From positions 19,745,501-19,809,500 of the forward strand of contig NC_073628.1 in the NCBI RefSeq assembly GCF_029407905.1: a stretch of 64,000 bases of DNA. The letters run 5' to 3'. Position 1 is the first letter of the stretch, and each line of letters begins with the position of its first letter. The position numbers were made by a program, and so were the translations under genes. Below are positions 22,530 through 34,454 of the stretch, piece after piece. Origin of the DNA: Bubalus kerabau (taxonomy: Eukaryota > Chordata > Mammalia > Artiodactyla > Bovidae). The notes below the pieces were generated by a model. That model saw only the letters and a program-made list of their open reading frames with translations. It did not search any database and had not been told where the DNA came from.

Positions 22530-22702
22530 TTTTTTTTTAAGATTTTTTTTAAGTGGATCATTTGTTACAATATTGCTTCTGCTTTATGCTTTGGTTTTTT
22601 GCCCAGAGGCATGTAGGATTTTAGCTCCCTGACCAGGGATCAAGCCCGAACCTCCTGCACTGGAAGGTGAAGTCTTAACCACTGGGCCACCAGGGAAGTC
22701 CC
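22530..22702 (-). mobile_element. tRNA-derived SINE (CHR-2/SINE2-1_BT type) with target-site duplication
   Basis: Reverse orientation: poly-T, then tgctttggttttttgcccag, ctgaccagggatcaagcccg, and head complement gggccaccagggaagtccc. Flanked by tgtagtacttt at 22519-22529 and 22703-22713. Confidence 0.9.
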
Positions 22703-23063
22703 TGTAGTACTTTCTGACTCATCTCTGATTCAATACTTTATTCTAGACTGCCTTGTCACATCGATTTTATTTTTTTTTAACTCTTTCTGGATATGGTAGT
22801 TTTTCGTACGCTGATATTCCGTCTCTCCAGACAGCAAATCCCACGTGGATGGATTTTCTTCATGTTTTCTGTAGACGTTATTCAAGCTTTCAGACACCTT
22901 GGCTTCCTCACCCGTCAAATGAACACAATGACAGAAATGACTGCAAAGTGTCCGGCTGAGCACGAGTTGAGGTGAGGGGCTCCTCACTGTGTCCCTGCTC
23001 TGAGCAGAACCATGCCGTCCCCTTTGAGATTCGGTTTCTGACACCACTTGTCAGTCCTGAGAT

Positions 23064-23577
23064 GCTGTTATTCAGTCACTAAGTCGTGTCTGACTCTTTG
23101 TGATCCCATGGACTGCAGCATGCCAGGCTCTGTCCTCCATTATTTCCCAGAAAGAAAGTGAAAGTCACTCAGTCATGTCCAACTCTTTGCAACTCCATGG
23201 ATTGTAGCCTGCTAGGCTCCTCTGTCCATGAAATTCTCCAGGCCAGAACACTGGAGTGGGTACCTATCCCCTTCTCCAGGGGATCTTCCCAACCCAGGAA
23301 TCAAACCCAGGTTTCCCGCATTGCAGGCAGATTATGTACCAACTGAGCCACCAGGGGAGCTCACTATTTCCCAGAGTTTGCTCAAATTCATGTCCATTGA
23401 GTCAGTGATGCCATCCAACCATTTCATCCTCTTTTGCCCCCTCCTCCTGCCCTCCGTTTTTCGCAGCATCAGCATCTTTTCCAATGAGTCAGCTCTTCAC
23501 TTCAGGTGGTCAAAGTATTGGAGCTTCAGCTTCAGTCCTTCCAATGAATATTTAGGGTTGATTTCCTTTAGGATTGT
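23064..23577 (-). mobile_element. BovB 3'-end / ART2A repeat, split by a younger SINE
   Basis: The left piece 23064-23151 (ttattcagtcactaagtcgt, gcatgccaggctctgtcctc) continues at 23365-23577 (gtccattgagtcagtgatgc, catccaaccatttcatcctc, tcttttccaatgagtcagct, gtattggagcttcagcttca). The order and content match the BovB-derived ART2A repeat in reverse. Confidence 0.87.
23152..23364 (-). mobile_element. Bov-tA SINE nested in ART2A/BovB, with target-site duplication
   Basis: A complete reverse Bov-tA flanked by tatttcccaga at 23141-23151 and 23365-23375. The duplicated bases belong to the interrupted ART2A sequence. Confidence 0.92.
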
Positions 23578-23579
23578 CA

Positions 23580-23730
23580 GTCCTGTGACTTCAGGCAAAT
23601 TCTTCCATCTCTCTTTGCCACAGTTTCTTTTTTGGTGAGATAGAAACGATGACAAGACATTCTAACTGATGCCTGGCACATTATAAGCACTCCCCAAGCT
23701 TAACCTTCTTATTCTAATTCACAGGTTCTA
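23580..23730 (+). mobile_element. MIR SINE remnant
   Basis: Diverged MIR: gtgacttcaggcaaattctt, gccacagtttc, tgatgcctggcacattataa. Confidence 0.65.
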
Positions 23731-23775
23731 AGATAGGAAAAGCACTTCATTTCTCTAGGCCTGTTTCTTTTGTTT

Positions 23776-23983
23776 GTTCTTTAGTCGCTAAGTCGTATCC
23801 CACTCTTTTGTGACCCCATGGACTGTAGCCTGCCAGGCTCCTCTGTCCATGGGATTTCCCAGGCAAGAATACTGGAGTGGGTAGTCATTCCTTTCCCCAG
23901 GGGATCTTCCCAACCCAGTGATCGAACCCGGGTCTCCTGCATTGGCCGGCAAATTCCTTACTATGGAGCCACCAGGGAAGCCC
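23776..23983 (-). mobile_element. Bov-tA SINE
   Basis: Reverse orientation: tcgctaagtcgtatcccact to gagccaccagggaagccct. Confidence 0.92.
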
Positions 23984-25407
23984 TGTATCTTTATCAAAAC
24001 ACAGAAGACTGAACTAGGTAAGAGCAAGATGCCTATCATTGATTAGCAGATGGATCTGACTGCCCTGTTTGTCTGGGACTGTCCCAGTTGATGGCTTTTG
24101 TTCCAGAAAATGCTTAATAATGCCTCCTTTCACTCTCAAAATTATCGCGGTTTGGCTGATGCACTGTGGGGCCGCCCCACCTGCGAGTAACTCAGAGATG
24201 GCAATGTGTGCCTCAGCTCCATGGACCCTCTGCTCACCATCCCCACCGTCCCCTCTGAGATGAGGTGAGGGGATCCGAGGACAGCCTGCTCCCCACACAA
24301 GAAGCCAAGCATCGCCCCTCTCGGAGCTCAGACTCTGTCTCCGGTACACAGCTGGCCTCTCGGCTGGCAGCCACCCTCAAAGCCGTCGCCCACTGGGTTG
24401 GCCTTCATCCTCATGTGACTTGAGTGCCAAGCCCAGGCATTCTGGCCCTGGGCCTCCTGTCTCTCAGCGTCCATCTATAGGAAAAGCAGATATTTTGTGA
24501 ACAAGTCCTGCCAAGGGCTTGCAATGAAAACATCTCCGTGGGGTTACGTGGTGGTATTTCCTTTGTCAGTCTCAGTAAAGCTGGTTGAGCAGAAACCCCA
24601 GCTGAAGCCCCCTGACAGTTCCTAGGGCCTTGGGACTGATTTGGTTACTCTCTCTATAAAAGGTACTTAGTGTTCGATTCTTGGAAGCTTCAGGAGGAAC
24701 CAGCCTTACCCTGTAGGAGCCAGGCCTCTCTGTCTGTCCCAAGAACAGGAGTCATGATGGCTGTGAAGCCTAATCCTTGACGTTCCAAAACCTTACGGGA
24801 AATAGGAAACCACCCTCCAAGGTGGTGAAGCCATGAGGACGTGTCCAAACCTCATTAAAAAGCCTCTGGGCTCCTCTCCCTGCTTGGATCCCTTCACTCC
24901 AGGGTCCACTGTCGACAGCTGTCAGTTCTGGTGCTGTGACTTCAGCTTGGGTTTCTGCACCAATGGGGTGTCCCACGTTCTGTGGGGCTGGGTGATTCTT
25001 ATGAAAAGGCTAAAGCCAGTGATGTCAACTTTGCCCTTCTTGGAACCTGTGGTCACCTTGCTCCTTCTAATCCTGAACCAACAAAGGTTTCAGGTCTTCT
25101 AGCCTGAGTGTGTTTTTCCTTTTATATATATATAAAACCACTTTTATGTCAACTTGTTCCCCCAAATTGTTTTTTCTCCCTTTTTTTGCCTGGTTTTAAA
25201 CAATGCTGTTACAAATATTTACAGCATTTTCTTCTGGTAGACAAATATTCTTATAAACTGAAAAAGGGAATTTTATGAACAGACCACATAAAACACGAGA
25301 CAATGTCCTGAAGGACTTTCTGAAAAGTGTTAAAGATTGTGGAAAGGAGCAATAGATACGTATACTCTTCAACCTCAGTTTTGTAATAAACTCATAATTA
25401 AGAAACA
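23984..25407. other. FLI1: Unique intron 1 sequence, no gene seen
   Basis: No recognised repeat apart from a short TA run at 25123-25132. No gene or RNA recognised. Confidence 0.55.
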
Positions 25408-25645
25408 GGGACTTCCCTGGTGGTCCAGTGGTTAAGAGCCCATCTTCCAATGCAAAGAACACAAGTTCGATCCCTGGTCCGGGAAGTAAGATCCCACAGG
25501 CCATGGGGCTACTAAACCTGCACAGCACAACTGCTGAGCCCATGTCCTCCAGGGCCGATACTCCTCAACAAGAGAAGCCCACACACCACAACGCAGACCC
25601 AGAACAGCCAAAATACAGTGTTCATAACATTCTAAAAAAAGAAGA
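25408..25645 (+). mobile_element. tRNA-derived SINE (CHR-2 type)
   Basis: Head gggacttccctggtggtcca with gtggttaagagcc, gttcgatccctggtcc, aagatcccacaggccatgg, and an A-rich end. Confidence 0.88.
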
Positions 25646-25719
25646 ATTAACAAACAAAGAGCATTTATATAAAACCTATGATCCTTCAATGTAGAAAGAC
25701 ATTGAACTCTTGCATTTGG

Positions 25720-25945
25720 TCCTTCAGACCAGCACTGTCTAGGAAAACTTTCCGCTACAGGAAACCATTCTCCAATCTACACTGCGCGATGCAGAAGCCA
25801 CTAGCCCTGGGTGGCTACAAACTTTGGAAACGTGGCCTGTGTGACTGAGGAACTGACTTTTAAAATTTTAGTTCATTTTAGTTAATTTAAATTTACATAG
25901 CCACATTGGCTAGTGGTTACTATATTGACCAGCATAGGTTCTAGA
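25720..25945 (+). mobile_element. Ancient hAT-type MER element (same group as 4914-5229)
   Basis: Ends cagcactgtctaggaaaact and gctagtggttactatattga, with ccactagccctgggtggcta and an AT-rich ttttagttaatttaaattta block inside. Confidence 0.65.
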
Positions 25946-27540
25946 CATGCGTGCTTGGTGGCTGGACTATATGCTACTCAAACCATGTGACGGTCACTTT
26001 GGATATTTCTTGAACATGTCCTGTCTCATTATGGGATCATGAAACATATTTGTCACAAAAAGCATTCTTTCATTGAGGCATTCATTCATCTGACAGATAT
26101 TGACTGGAAACATGCCTTGTACTAGGCACTGTGATAGAAGTCGAGAAGGAGTCCATGGAAAATGGCAACAGAGAGTTTTAATAGCACTTGCTGATTACGG
26201 TGGAATTAGGAGATTGGTAGAAACTTTCCCCCACTGATCTGGTGTATCTCTGCAGTGAAGTAAATACTTGCAGGCGATTCTGTGAGCACAGGGTCCCCTG
26301 ACAAGCAAGCAGCCTCTCCAAGTTTGCTGTGGAAATCACTGCCGAGGGCGGGGGGAGTTGGTGGTAGGAGAGAGAGGAGGGAGGAAATCCTGAATTAAAT
26401 AGGCAGAAATTACCGTATGTTGTGAGGATCGAATTAAAAAGGAACAAAGTCTGCAAAAGAAGTCTGGAAAGTGTAAAACACTGCCTTTCATACAACAATC
26501 CAAGCCAATGGCTTTCCCAGACACCCCAGTGTAGCATCCTCAAGAAAGTACTAGAACAGCGGAGGAGTGCCTCCTGAAAAGGTGGCAGCGCGTGAAGCAG
26601 AGAGATGGCCACTGCGGAGGCAGGGGGATTTCAGGGGAGGGGAGAGCAGTGAACTGAGCAGGAATGTGGTGAGGGGAGGGCGTTAACACTTCATTGCCTG
26701 TCAACAAATGTACAGCAGGGACTTTCCTGGTCACAAATAGCCAGCAAGGACCTCCCGAAAATAATTCATCTCGTGTCTAAAGAGCATGCTGCAGGGAGAA
26801 GGGGGTACAGACGTGGCACCCCCACCCCTGGGGGCTTCTTCCTAAGGATTTGGAAGGATACTGCCTCCCTTTAGTAGAAGGTGGTAGCTCCCACAGCAGG
26901 GTCCTCAAGCAACACTGAGATTTTGAGCACTCTGGAAGCGTGATGGGGAGATGCCGTGTATCCTGGCAGGTTGCTCAGCTCTGGAGCCCAAGTCCCAGTG
27001 GGCGGGTGACTGTGCTTTAAGCCAGAGCTTCACACTGTGCACTCTTGGCCCCAAGACATTTCACAGATGCTTCTCAAATGCTCAGCCTTTAGGAGAGCGG
27101 CAGCTCTGATGGGTGCAGCCTGGGACTCTGGGTGCCAGCTCTGCCTGGGAGTGCCTCTTCCCACAAAATCAACATTTGCATGAAAACAGGATCTCTGTAG
27201 CCACACCTTCTCTTCCTCCCTTCCTCCACTCCTCCTTTCTGGCCACCTTGTCCCCATCCCTCCCAGGCTGTGGCCCTACATCAGCTAAGCCACTATCCAC
27301 CACCCCAACTTTAAGAGGTGGCCTGACCATTAGGACACCTACAGCGTGGATTCACCCCAGGTCCCCAACTGTTAACACAGTTCTAAGCTCATTGAGCAAG
27401 ATTTGATCTAAAATATTCACTCTTGTAATCCAAAGAGATCTCTGAACTACAATTTGAGAGGGGTTTCCTCTTCCCTCTGAGCAGTTTGACCCTCTTAAGT
27501 ATTTTTAACTTAGACAAATGTTTTTTTAAAAATGCATCCC
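25946..27540. other. FLI1: Unique intron 1 sequence with an L2/MIR-like piece
   Basis: An old repeat motif (cattcattcatctgacagat, ccttgtactaggcactgtga) lies at about 26070-26140. No gene was recognised; open frames on both strands lack recognisable motifs. Confidence 0.5.
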
Positions 27541-27550
27541 TAAGCACATA

Positions 27551-27765
27551 GAGGACTTCCTTGGTGGTTCAGTGGTAAAGAATCTGCCTGCCATGCAGGC
27601 GATGTGGGTTCAATCCCTGGGTCAGAAGATCCCCTAGAAAAGGAAATGGCAACGCACTCCGGTATTTTTGCCTGGGAAATCCCACGGACAGAGGAGCCTG
27701 GTAGACTACAATCCATGGGGTCACCAAAGAGTCGGATAGACATGACTTAGCAACTCAACGACAAC
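27551..27765 (+). mobile_element. Bov-tA SINE
   Basis: Head gaggacttccttggtggttc, body gaagatcccctagaaaagga, end cgacaacaa. Possibly flanked by an imperfect duplication, aagcacata near 27542 and aagcacaca near 27767. Confidence 0.92.
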
Positions 27766-28004
27766 AAAGCACACAGAAAGCTAAGCTGAGAAGGGGAAGA
27801 GTGGGGAGTGAAAGCAAGATGGGGCCACAGTCAGGCCAGCGGACAGGAAACCAGGTTGACCACATTCATGGGTCTTGGTCTTTGACAACCCAACAAAGTT
27901 CAAGGATTTCTGGACTTAACTTCAGGACGCCCAGTGAGCCAGTGCTCCTGTGAGCATCAAGCGTAAGCTCCAAGTGAAAAAGATAGGGAAGATACTGTCT
28001 TTAG

Positions 28005-28220
28005 ACACCAGTATTGGAAAAGACCCTGACGCTGGGAAAGATTGAGGGCAGAAGAAGAAGGGGGTGACAGAGGATGAGGTGGGTGGATGGCATCACTGAC
28101 TCAACGGACATGAATCTGAGCAAACTCCAGAAGACAGTGAAGGACAGGGAAACCTGCATGCTGCAGTCCCTGGGGTCACAAAGAGTCAGACACAACTTAG
28201 CGACTGAACAACAACAACAA
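28005..28220 (+). mobile_element. BovB 3'-end / ART2A fragment
   Basis: tattggaaaagaccctgacg, gatggcatcactgactcaac, ggacatgaatctgagcaaac, then gtcacaaagagtcagacaca and an acaacaacaa tail. Forward orientation. Confidence 0.9.
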
Positions 28221-28891
28221 TTTGATATGATCACAGATTGTTACTCTTTCGGGACCTCTGTGGGTCGATCCCTTGAGAGCTTTCTGAGCACACCTTTCAG
28301 ATAGAGACCTCCGATCATGCCCTACTTGTATGTGTATGCACATTCTTGAGTATTTATTTCACTATCCAGTGGCTCTTCCCACTCCAGGTCAGAGGGTTTC
28401 TTGGGAGGTTACTCTCTGCACTGCTGGAGCACAAACACGCATAGAAGTCGATAGCAAGGACACCTCTACTTCCCTGTAACATCAGGGCAAGTGACTCAAA
28501 ACCCACGTGTCCCTCACATGTGGGGACAAGAGGCGTAGCAGCCAGAGGGTCGGGCCAGACCTGATGCAGCTCAGACATGGCCCCTTGCTCCTGCAGCAGG
28601 AGGGAAATCCTGTCAAAATGGCTTAACGATCTTCTAATATTTCCATGCAATTAAGGCCACATCTGCCTCCCAGGCCCCCGCACTTCTCTGCCGGCTCACA
28701 GACATGAACCAAACAGTCTGTCTTGTCGATCTGGAAGGTAACAAAGAGCTCCATTCATAACTGGAGGCACTTTCACCATTTTTTTTTTCAAAGTAAAATA
28801 GAGTTTTCACTTTGAGAATAACCTGTGTGGCAAGCAAGCGAAGGATTTTTCCCCCCTAATAAATCAAATTCAACAGCCTAATAAAATGCTG

Positions 28892-28930
28892 CCTTCCCCT
28901 TCCCCCTCTCTCCCCCTCCTTCCCTCCCAG
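28892..28930 (+). repeat. Polypyrimidine tract
   Basis: About 39 bases of only C and T (ccttccccttccccctctct onward). The sense strand of FLI1 is therefore purine-only here, which can allow triplex (H-DNA) structure. Confidence 0.75.
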
Positions 28931-29062
28931 GGTCCCCCTCGGCTGACCACGGCTCTGCCTTGAGAGTAGTGGGCACAGCCAAGGAGGTAGGGGATGGTGA
29001 GCTGGGAGCAGAAGGGAGTTAAAACACCTTTTGAAGGTGTGATGGGTTGTTTGGCAGATTAA

Positions 29063-29107
29063 GGGCTGGGGCGGGTGGGGGTGAGGTGGAGTTGCGGGGG
29101 TGGGGGG
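29063..29107 (+). other. G-quadruplex candidate
   Basis: gggctggggcgggtgggggt, then after a short gap a run of five and a run of six G. Confidence 0.55.
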
Positions 29108-30463
29108 TGTCGGTAGGTGGAGGTAGCCTGCGTTCCCCTCCCCAGCTTTACCTACTTTTTCAGCCTTTCAGAGCTTGTTTAAAAATATTCCTTTTTTTAC
29201 GCAGCTCCCTCTACCCCACTACCCATCCTCAAGCATTGGGTAAACCCCCTGCTTCCTTCTTCTGCACTAGGAGGAACAAGAGAGCCGTGTTCCAAGGATG
29301 GAGCTAGGGCTGTGGAGCCACACCTGCAGCCCCAGCCCTGCAGGAGCTCGCCTTCCCTCAGAACAAGGCTGAGAGATCTCCCCACTGCTTTGAAGCCTCC
29401 AGAGAGTGAGTTTGCAAGAGATAAGTGCTGATAAACATCGGGTTGGGTGCTTATCCACAGCGAACACAATCTTTTGAGGTTCTCTCTGTGCTCACAGGCC
29501 ATAGAGACGCTAATCAGAAAACAGAAGGGAAAATGCAAAACCCAGCAGTATTTGCTGCTGCTTTTTCTTCTTCTTTTTTGTTTTGCTTTGTTTGGTTTCA
29601 GTCTACTCACTGGAAAGCCCAACATAGATACTGTAACACAGGGGACTCCAGAGCAGAAACGCAGCCCTGGGGCTTGGCTTTGTTCAACGTGTTTTGTTCT
29701 GACATCAATGGAAGAAATATTTTCAGTCCTGGATATAAGAGGATGAGTCAAACGTTGATAATAATGGCAATCTATCTGCAGCATTTTCTTTTCCAAAGCG
29801 CTTTTACAGGCGCTGTGCTATCTGGCCCTCATGACAACCCTCTAAGGCAGGGCAGAGAGTTTGTGTGTAAAGTGGGCCTGTGCTGGGTTGTGTGGTTTGT
29901 CCAATGCCACACAACTTGAGGTGTAGTGGCAGGGGGAAAACCCAGGTTTTCTTTGGCTATCAAGCTGGGTTCTGTTCATTCCATCCCATGCAGTGGCTCA
30001 GTGGCTAGAAGATGTTCAGAAATTAGAATGGCCTTGAGCCTGGGCATAGCATCTGGAAGGATTTGGAAAGCTTGGGTAGTAGTGGATGAACCAGGGTAGA
30101 GGGGAACTCTGAACTTTGCAGCACTTGAGTAATGCAAAAAAGGTAGAGCCATCCTAGATTTCCATGTATTGGTAGTAGCTGACTTTTTAGTATCGGATGT
30201 TAGCAAGAAGCCCACATGGAAGATGTGGTGAGAGTAGAAGGAACCCTGGAAAAGGGGATCCAGAACTCTGGCCTCTGCTCTATCAGTGATCAGCTATGGT
30301 GGTCTTAGGCAAAGACCGCTCCTCTGATTTTCCACAACTCCTTTCATAAAATGAAGGAGTGGGTCAAGATGGTACCTAATGCAAGAAGGTAGAGGCTAGT
30401 GAGGGTAGCATGGAGCATGTTTGCTTCCTCATGAGCACATTCTCTTAAAAATTATACAACCAC

Positions 30464-30805
30464 GTGATACAGTTGAACTTACTTACAAAACAGAAAGAGA
30501 CTCACAGACTCAGAGAAACGGACTTGTGGTTTCTGGTGGGAGGGATGGGGGGGAAGGGATTGTTAGGGAGTTTGGGGTAGACATGGACACACTGCTATGT
30601 TTGAAATGGATAACCAACAAGGACCTACTGTATTTCACAGGGAACTCTGCTCAATGTTATGTGGCAGCCTGGATGGGAGAAGGGTTTGGTGGAGAATGGA
30701 TACATGTATATGTTTGGCTGAGTCCCTTTGCTGTTCACCTGAAACTATCACAAAACTGTTAATTGGCTATACCGCAATACAAAATAAAAAGTTTTTTTTT
30801 TACAG
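30464..30805 (+). mobile_element. L1 3'-UTR insertion with 14 bp target-site duplication
   Basis: 5'-truncated L1 containing only 3' UTR (gaacttacttacaaaacaga, ggacctactgtatttcacag, ttgctgttcacctgaaacta), with an A/T-rich end. Flanked by aattatacaaccac at 30450-30463 and 30806-30819. Confidence 0.9.
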
Positions 30806-30819
30806 AATTATACAACCAC

Positions 30820-31598
30820 AATAACAACACTAGAGTAAAATACTGAGATGACTTACTAGGACTAAGATGGGAAGCACAATGGTAGAAGTTTGCCACCCAT
30901 CCCAGCTCCCAAGTTCTAGGGTGCTGATGTCTTTTACTTAAGGAACTACAGATGGCTATCTACTTCCATAAAGATAATAAGTTATTTCCACGCAAACTTC
31001 AATTAAGCAGTTCTGCACCTGACTGCCAAGGCTTCAGCATTAGACATATAGTGTAGACCATCTGCATTTGGATAGAAAGTAAACTCTCCACAAAAGCCTC
31101 ACAAGTCACATCACAGCAAAAGTAACTGGAACTCAGCCAAAAAGAAAGTTTCCTGCGGGAAAAAGTGATGCATCATTCAAACGATCTATCTTACGCCCTC
31201 AATAAACCCTCCATGGCCACTTCTAGGATGGGAAGTGAGACTGGGTGTGGTCTCACCTCAGAGTCAGGGGGCTCTGACTTTACCTCTATTTGACTTTTTT
31301 TTTCCCAATAATGTATTTGTATTATTTATTTGACTAAAAATCAAATTGAAAAGAAGGGTTAAAAAAGGAAGATCTTGTTTATGGTTGACTTCATGGTTTG
31401 GAGACGGAGTGCTGGATGAGATTCCCATTTAGGACTGAGTAAGATCACTGACCCTGGAAGAAGCCCAGCGCAGAAGGCCAGTGAGCCGGCGTAGTGGGAG
31501 TCTGGAGAAATGCAAAATAGGCCCAGGTTATGTCTATCCTACCAATCTCACTCATGAATACTTGACTTTGTGCTTCATAGTCTGGTTTTTCAGCTCCA
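30820..31598. other. FLI1: Unique intron 1 sequence, no gene seen
   Basis: No recognised repeat or gene. Confidence 0.55.
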
Positions 31599-31608
31599 AG
31601 TTAAGACA

Positions 31609-31832
31609 TGTGTGCATGTGCTAAGTTGCTTCAGTCTTGTGTGACTCTTTGCAACCCCACTGACTATAGCCCACCAGGTTCCTCTGTCCATGGGATTCTC
31701 CAGGCAAGAATACTAGAGTGGGTTGTCATGCCCTCCTTCAAGGGATCTTCCTGACCCAGGAATTGAACCTGCGTCTCCTATGGCTCCTACATTTCAGGCA
31801 GATTCTTTACCACTGAGCCACCGGGGAAGCCC
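31609..31832 (-). mobile_element. Bov-tA SINE
   Basis: Reverse orientation with gtgctaagttgcttcagtct and head complement gagccaccggggaagcccc. Imperfect flanking repeat agttaagaca (31599-31608) and agttcagaca (31834-31843). Confidence 0.92.
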
Positions 31833-31843
31833 CAGTTCAGACA

Positions 31844-33452
31844 GACCTGAGGATAATGCTGGGAGGTGATCAGAGGGTCCCCTCCCTCTACAGATGCGGG
31901 GACAGAGCTGTGCTGGCCCCGGGCTCTTTCCTTCCCTTTGTCTCTATATCCTGCTCCCACTGAGAGCCCATACCATCATCACTAAGAAACTGGCTAGATT
32001 CAACAAATTCAGTTAAGGGTTTTCAGAAGTCCTCATCTATTTAATGAATTAAGTGTGCACGTACAGTGCAGATGCCCATGTTCTTTACACTGATGGGTCC
32101 TTTAGAATATGTTTGTTTGGGGCTTGGAGAGGGACTCATCTGGTTAGTATCATCCTTTGGAACTCAGACTGGGCTGGACTGGTCTGGGGTGCTGAGTCAG
32201 GTTCTACCCCCAATGACGAGAAGCCCTTGTCTTTTTCACTGCCCCCCCCCACACACACACACCTGCACACACTCAGATACCCACAAATTACAATGCATTT
32301 GGAAAACTACTAAAAATTGAGCTATAAATATTTAATGTATGCAAATAGTGTTACAGAAGAAAGAATGCACATAGGCAACCATCTGTCTCTTCTAGAATTT
32401 TTTAAAAAAGCAAAACATTCTTTCTAGCTGTCTTTTGATCATACAGTATTTGCTGAACATTTGTCCCAGAAAGTCAGTAAACAGTTTACTGGTGGATGAT
32501 TAGCCATAGGCTTCTGGTTTTAGATGAGGTAGCTTCAGAGCAGATTTTTATCTGGACCTGGCATGTTTTGGGAGTGTCTGAAATGGATGTGTCTCAAGAA
32601 GTCTCTCCAGGTTCCTGCCTCTCCAAAGTCAATCAAGTGACAAACCAATTTAGGATATCAAGTCAACGATCAGAACTTTAAATGTGATGTGCCCGCTACA
32701 AGTACGTGCCCCAAGAATTTCTAAATATCAAGAGCTGCTAATACCACCATCAAAAGCTGTAGCTTATCAATTCACAGGACCTCTTTGGTTGGAAGTTTCC
32801 TGAAGGCAAGATATCTGAGGATAAGAATTATGACCCAGTCTTCTTTTTTCTAACAACTTCTAACTGATTGCCCTGCATCTATGAAATGAATGTACATAGC
32901 TCATCAAAATGAATGGAAAGCAGAGAACAAAGTACTTATGCTGGGTGGGGTGGGGGTGGGGCCCAGGGGGGGCGGTTGCTTGTTCAGCTCAAGTGGTTTG
33001 CATTTCCTGTTTAGTGGGGTTGGGTGAAGGATTGAAGGAGGAAAGTCTCAGTCTTAATGCAGTCTCAGTGCGTAAACATATAGATGGCTTCCTTGGAGAT
33101 GTATGAGGAACTGACATTTGGCCTCTGATACCAAATGGAGATTTTAGTATCAGGAATCTTCAGGATCAACCAGTCCCTAATTCTAGCTGCTTCTTTCAAC
33201 TGGTCTTTGTCTTATTCCTCCCAAGGTCCTCCCTTTAAAGTGGGATTAAACAATTTCTCAGACCAGTACATGAGATCCTTAAAGGAAAATTAAAAAAAAA
33301 TTATTCTCAATATTATTTTCTGTTTGTGGGAATCATATGAATTTCCAACAGGACCTAGCATATAAGGGAGGAGAAGACTCAGAAAGGCCTACGAAATTCA
33401 TTAGCATTTCACAATTAATTCTCCAACCATAGCCAAATACAGTCTCCTGGTT
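31844..33452. other. FLI1: Unique intron 1 sequence with a C-run/CA microsatellite and an L2-like end
   Basis: A run of ten C followed by AC repeats lies at 32242-32262. An L2 3'-end-like piece lies at about 32795-32900. A G-rich tract lies at 32943-32973. No gene was recognised. Confidence 0.5.
32943..32973 (+). other. G-quadruplex candidate
   Basis: gggtggggtgggggtggggc then ccaggggggg: five G runs with single-base or short loops. Confidence 0.65.
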
Positions 33453-33465
33453 CATCTAGCTACCT

Positions 33466-33681
33466 GTGTGCTCTATGCTAAGCCACTTCAGTTGTGTCAG
33501 ACTCTTTGTGACCCCATTGAATGTAGCCCACGAGGCTCCTCTGTCCATGGGGATTCTCCAGGCAAGAATACTGGAGTGGGTTGTCATGCCCTCCTCCAGG
33601 GGATCTTGCCCACTCAGGGGTCAAACCCGTGTCTCCTGCATTGGCAGGTGGATTCTTTACCACTGAGATACCAGGAAAACC
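33466..33681 (-). mobile_element. Bov-tA SINE with target-site duplication
   Basis: Reverse orientation, with the 13 bp direct repeat catctagctacct at 33453-33465 and 33682-33694. Confidence 0.93.
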
Positions 33682-33694
33682 CATCTAGCTACCT

Positions 33695-34216
33695 AGGAAA
33701 TTACGATCACATACATGTCATAAGGACACCTTATATTTGCCTCTCTTACCTAGATATTTAATAATACTCATAATTACTATGATCATTTTTTAGTCATTAA
33801 ATGGATCTCTATGGAATTTACACCACAAAATTTACAGTCACAAAATTCTCCTAAATTGAAGGTAGCTCTGTAAAATTAAAACCAAGTGATATCTTAGGAA
33901 GTACATGCTTTTCTTGGATTTCTTCAAATCTTAGACATGATAAGTTCATCTTAAATCTTTCAGTACAAATGGTAACCATGATTAGCTTTCAGTAGTGATA
34001 CAGGAATTCCGAGCAAAGAATGATGGGGCCGGAACAGAGTTCTGGGCTGGTTTAATCCCTATACTCAGCTCAGTCTCTACTCCTCTCTCGCTTTTTAGGG
34101 GAAATGGCTGATGATGCATGTTCTAGACTGATTGCCCTCCATGCTGTTATTGTAGCAATAATAATAACTGAACTTTTAGACAATTTTATAGTATAAGGCA
34201 TTTATCTTAATAGAAG
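33695..34216. other. FLI1: AT-rich unique intron 1 sequence
   Basis: No recognised repeat or gene. Confidence 0.5.
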
Positions 34217-34230
34217 CCTTCCCATACCTA

Positions 34231-34441
34231 TTTATTGCTGTTTAATCCCTAAATTGTGTCTGACTCTTTATGACCCCATGGACTGTAGCCCACCTGGCTC
34301 CTCTGTCCATGGGATTTCCCAGGAAATAATACTAGAGAGGGTTGCCATTTCCTTCTCCAGGTTAATCTTCCTGACCCAGGGATCCAACCTGTGTCTCCTA
34401 CAATGGTAGGTGAATTCTTTACCACTAAGCCACCTGGGAAG
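34231..34441 (-). mobile_element. Bov-tA SINE with imperfect target-site duplication
   Basis: Reverse orientation, flanked by cttcccataccta (34218-34230) and cttcccacaccta (34442-34454), which differ at one base. Confidence 0.92.
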
Positions 34442-34454
34442 CTTCCCACACCTA

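Larger units (their letters stand above)
28221..30449. other. FLI1: Mostly unique intron 1 sequence
   Basis: Holds a pyrimidine-only tract (28892-28930), a G-rich tract (29063-29107) and a MIR/L2-like remnant at about 29795-29940 (ctcatgacaaccctctaagg). No gene was recognised. Confidence 0.5.

Noticed and set aside
26711..26732. Apparent SINE head (cagggactttcctggtcac)
   Set aside because: Only about 17 bases match, and no B-box, body or tail follows.
29397..29440. Two GATA-like motifs (agataag, tgataaa) six bases apart
   Set aside because: No accompanying ETS, RUNX or E-box pattern, and such short motifs are expected by chance in 64 kb.
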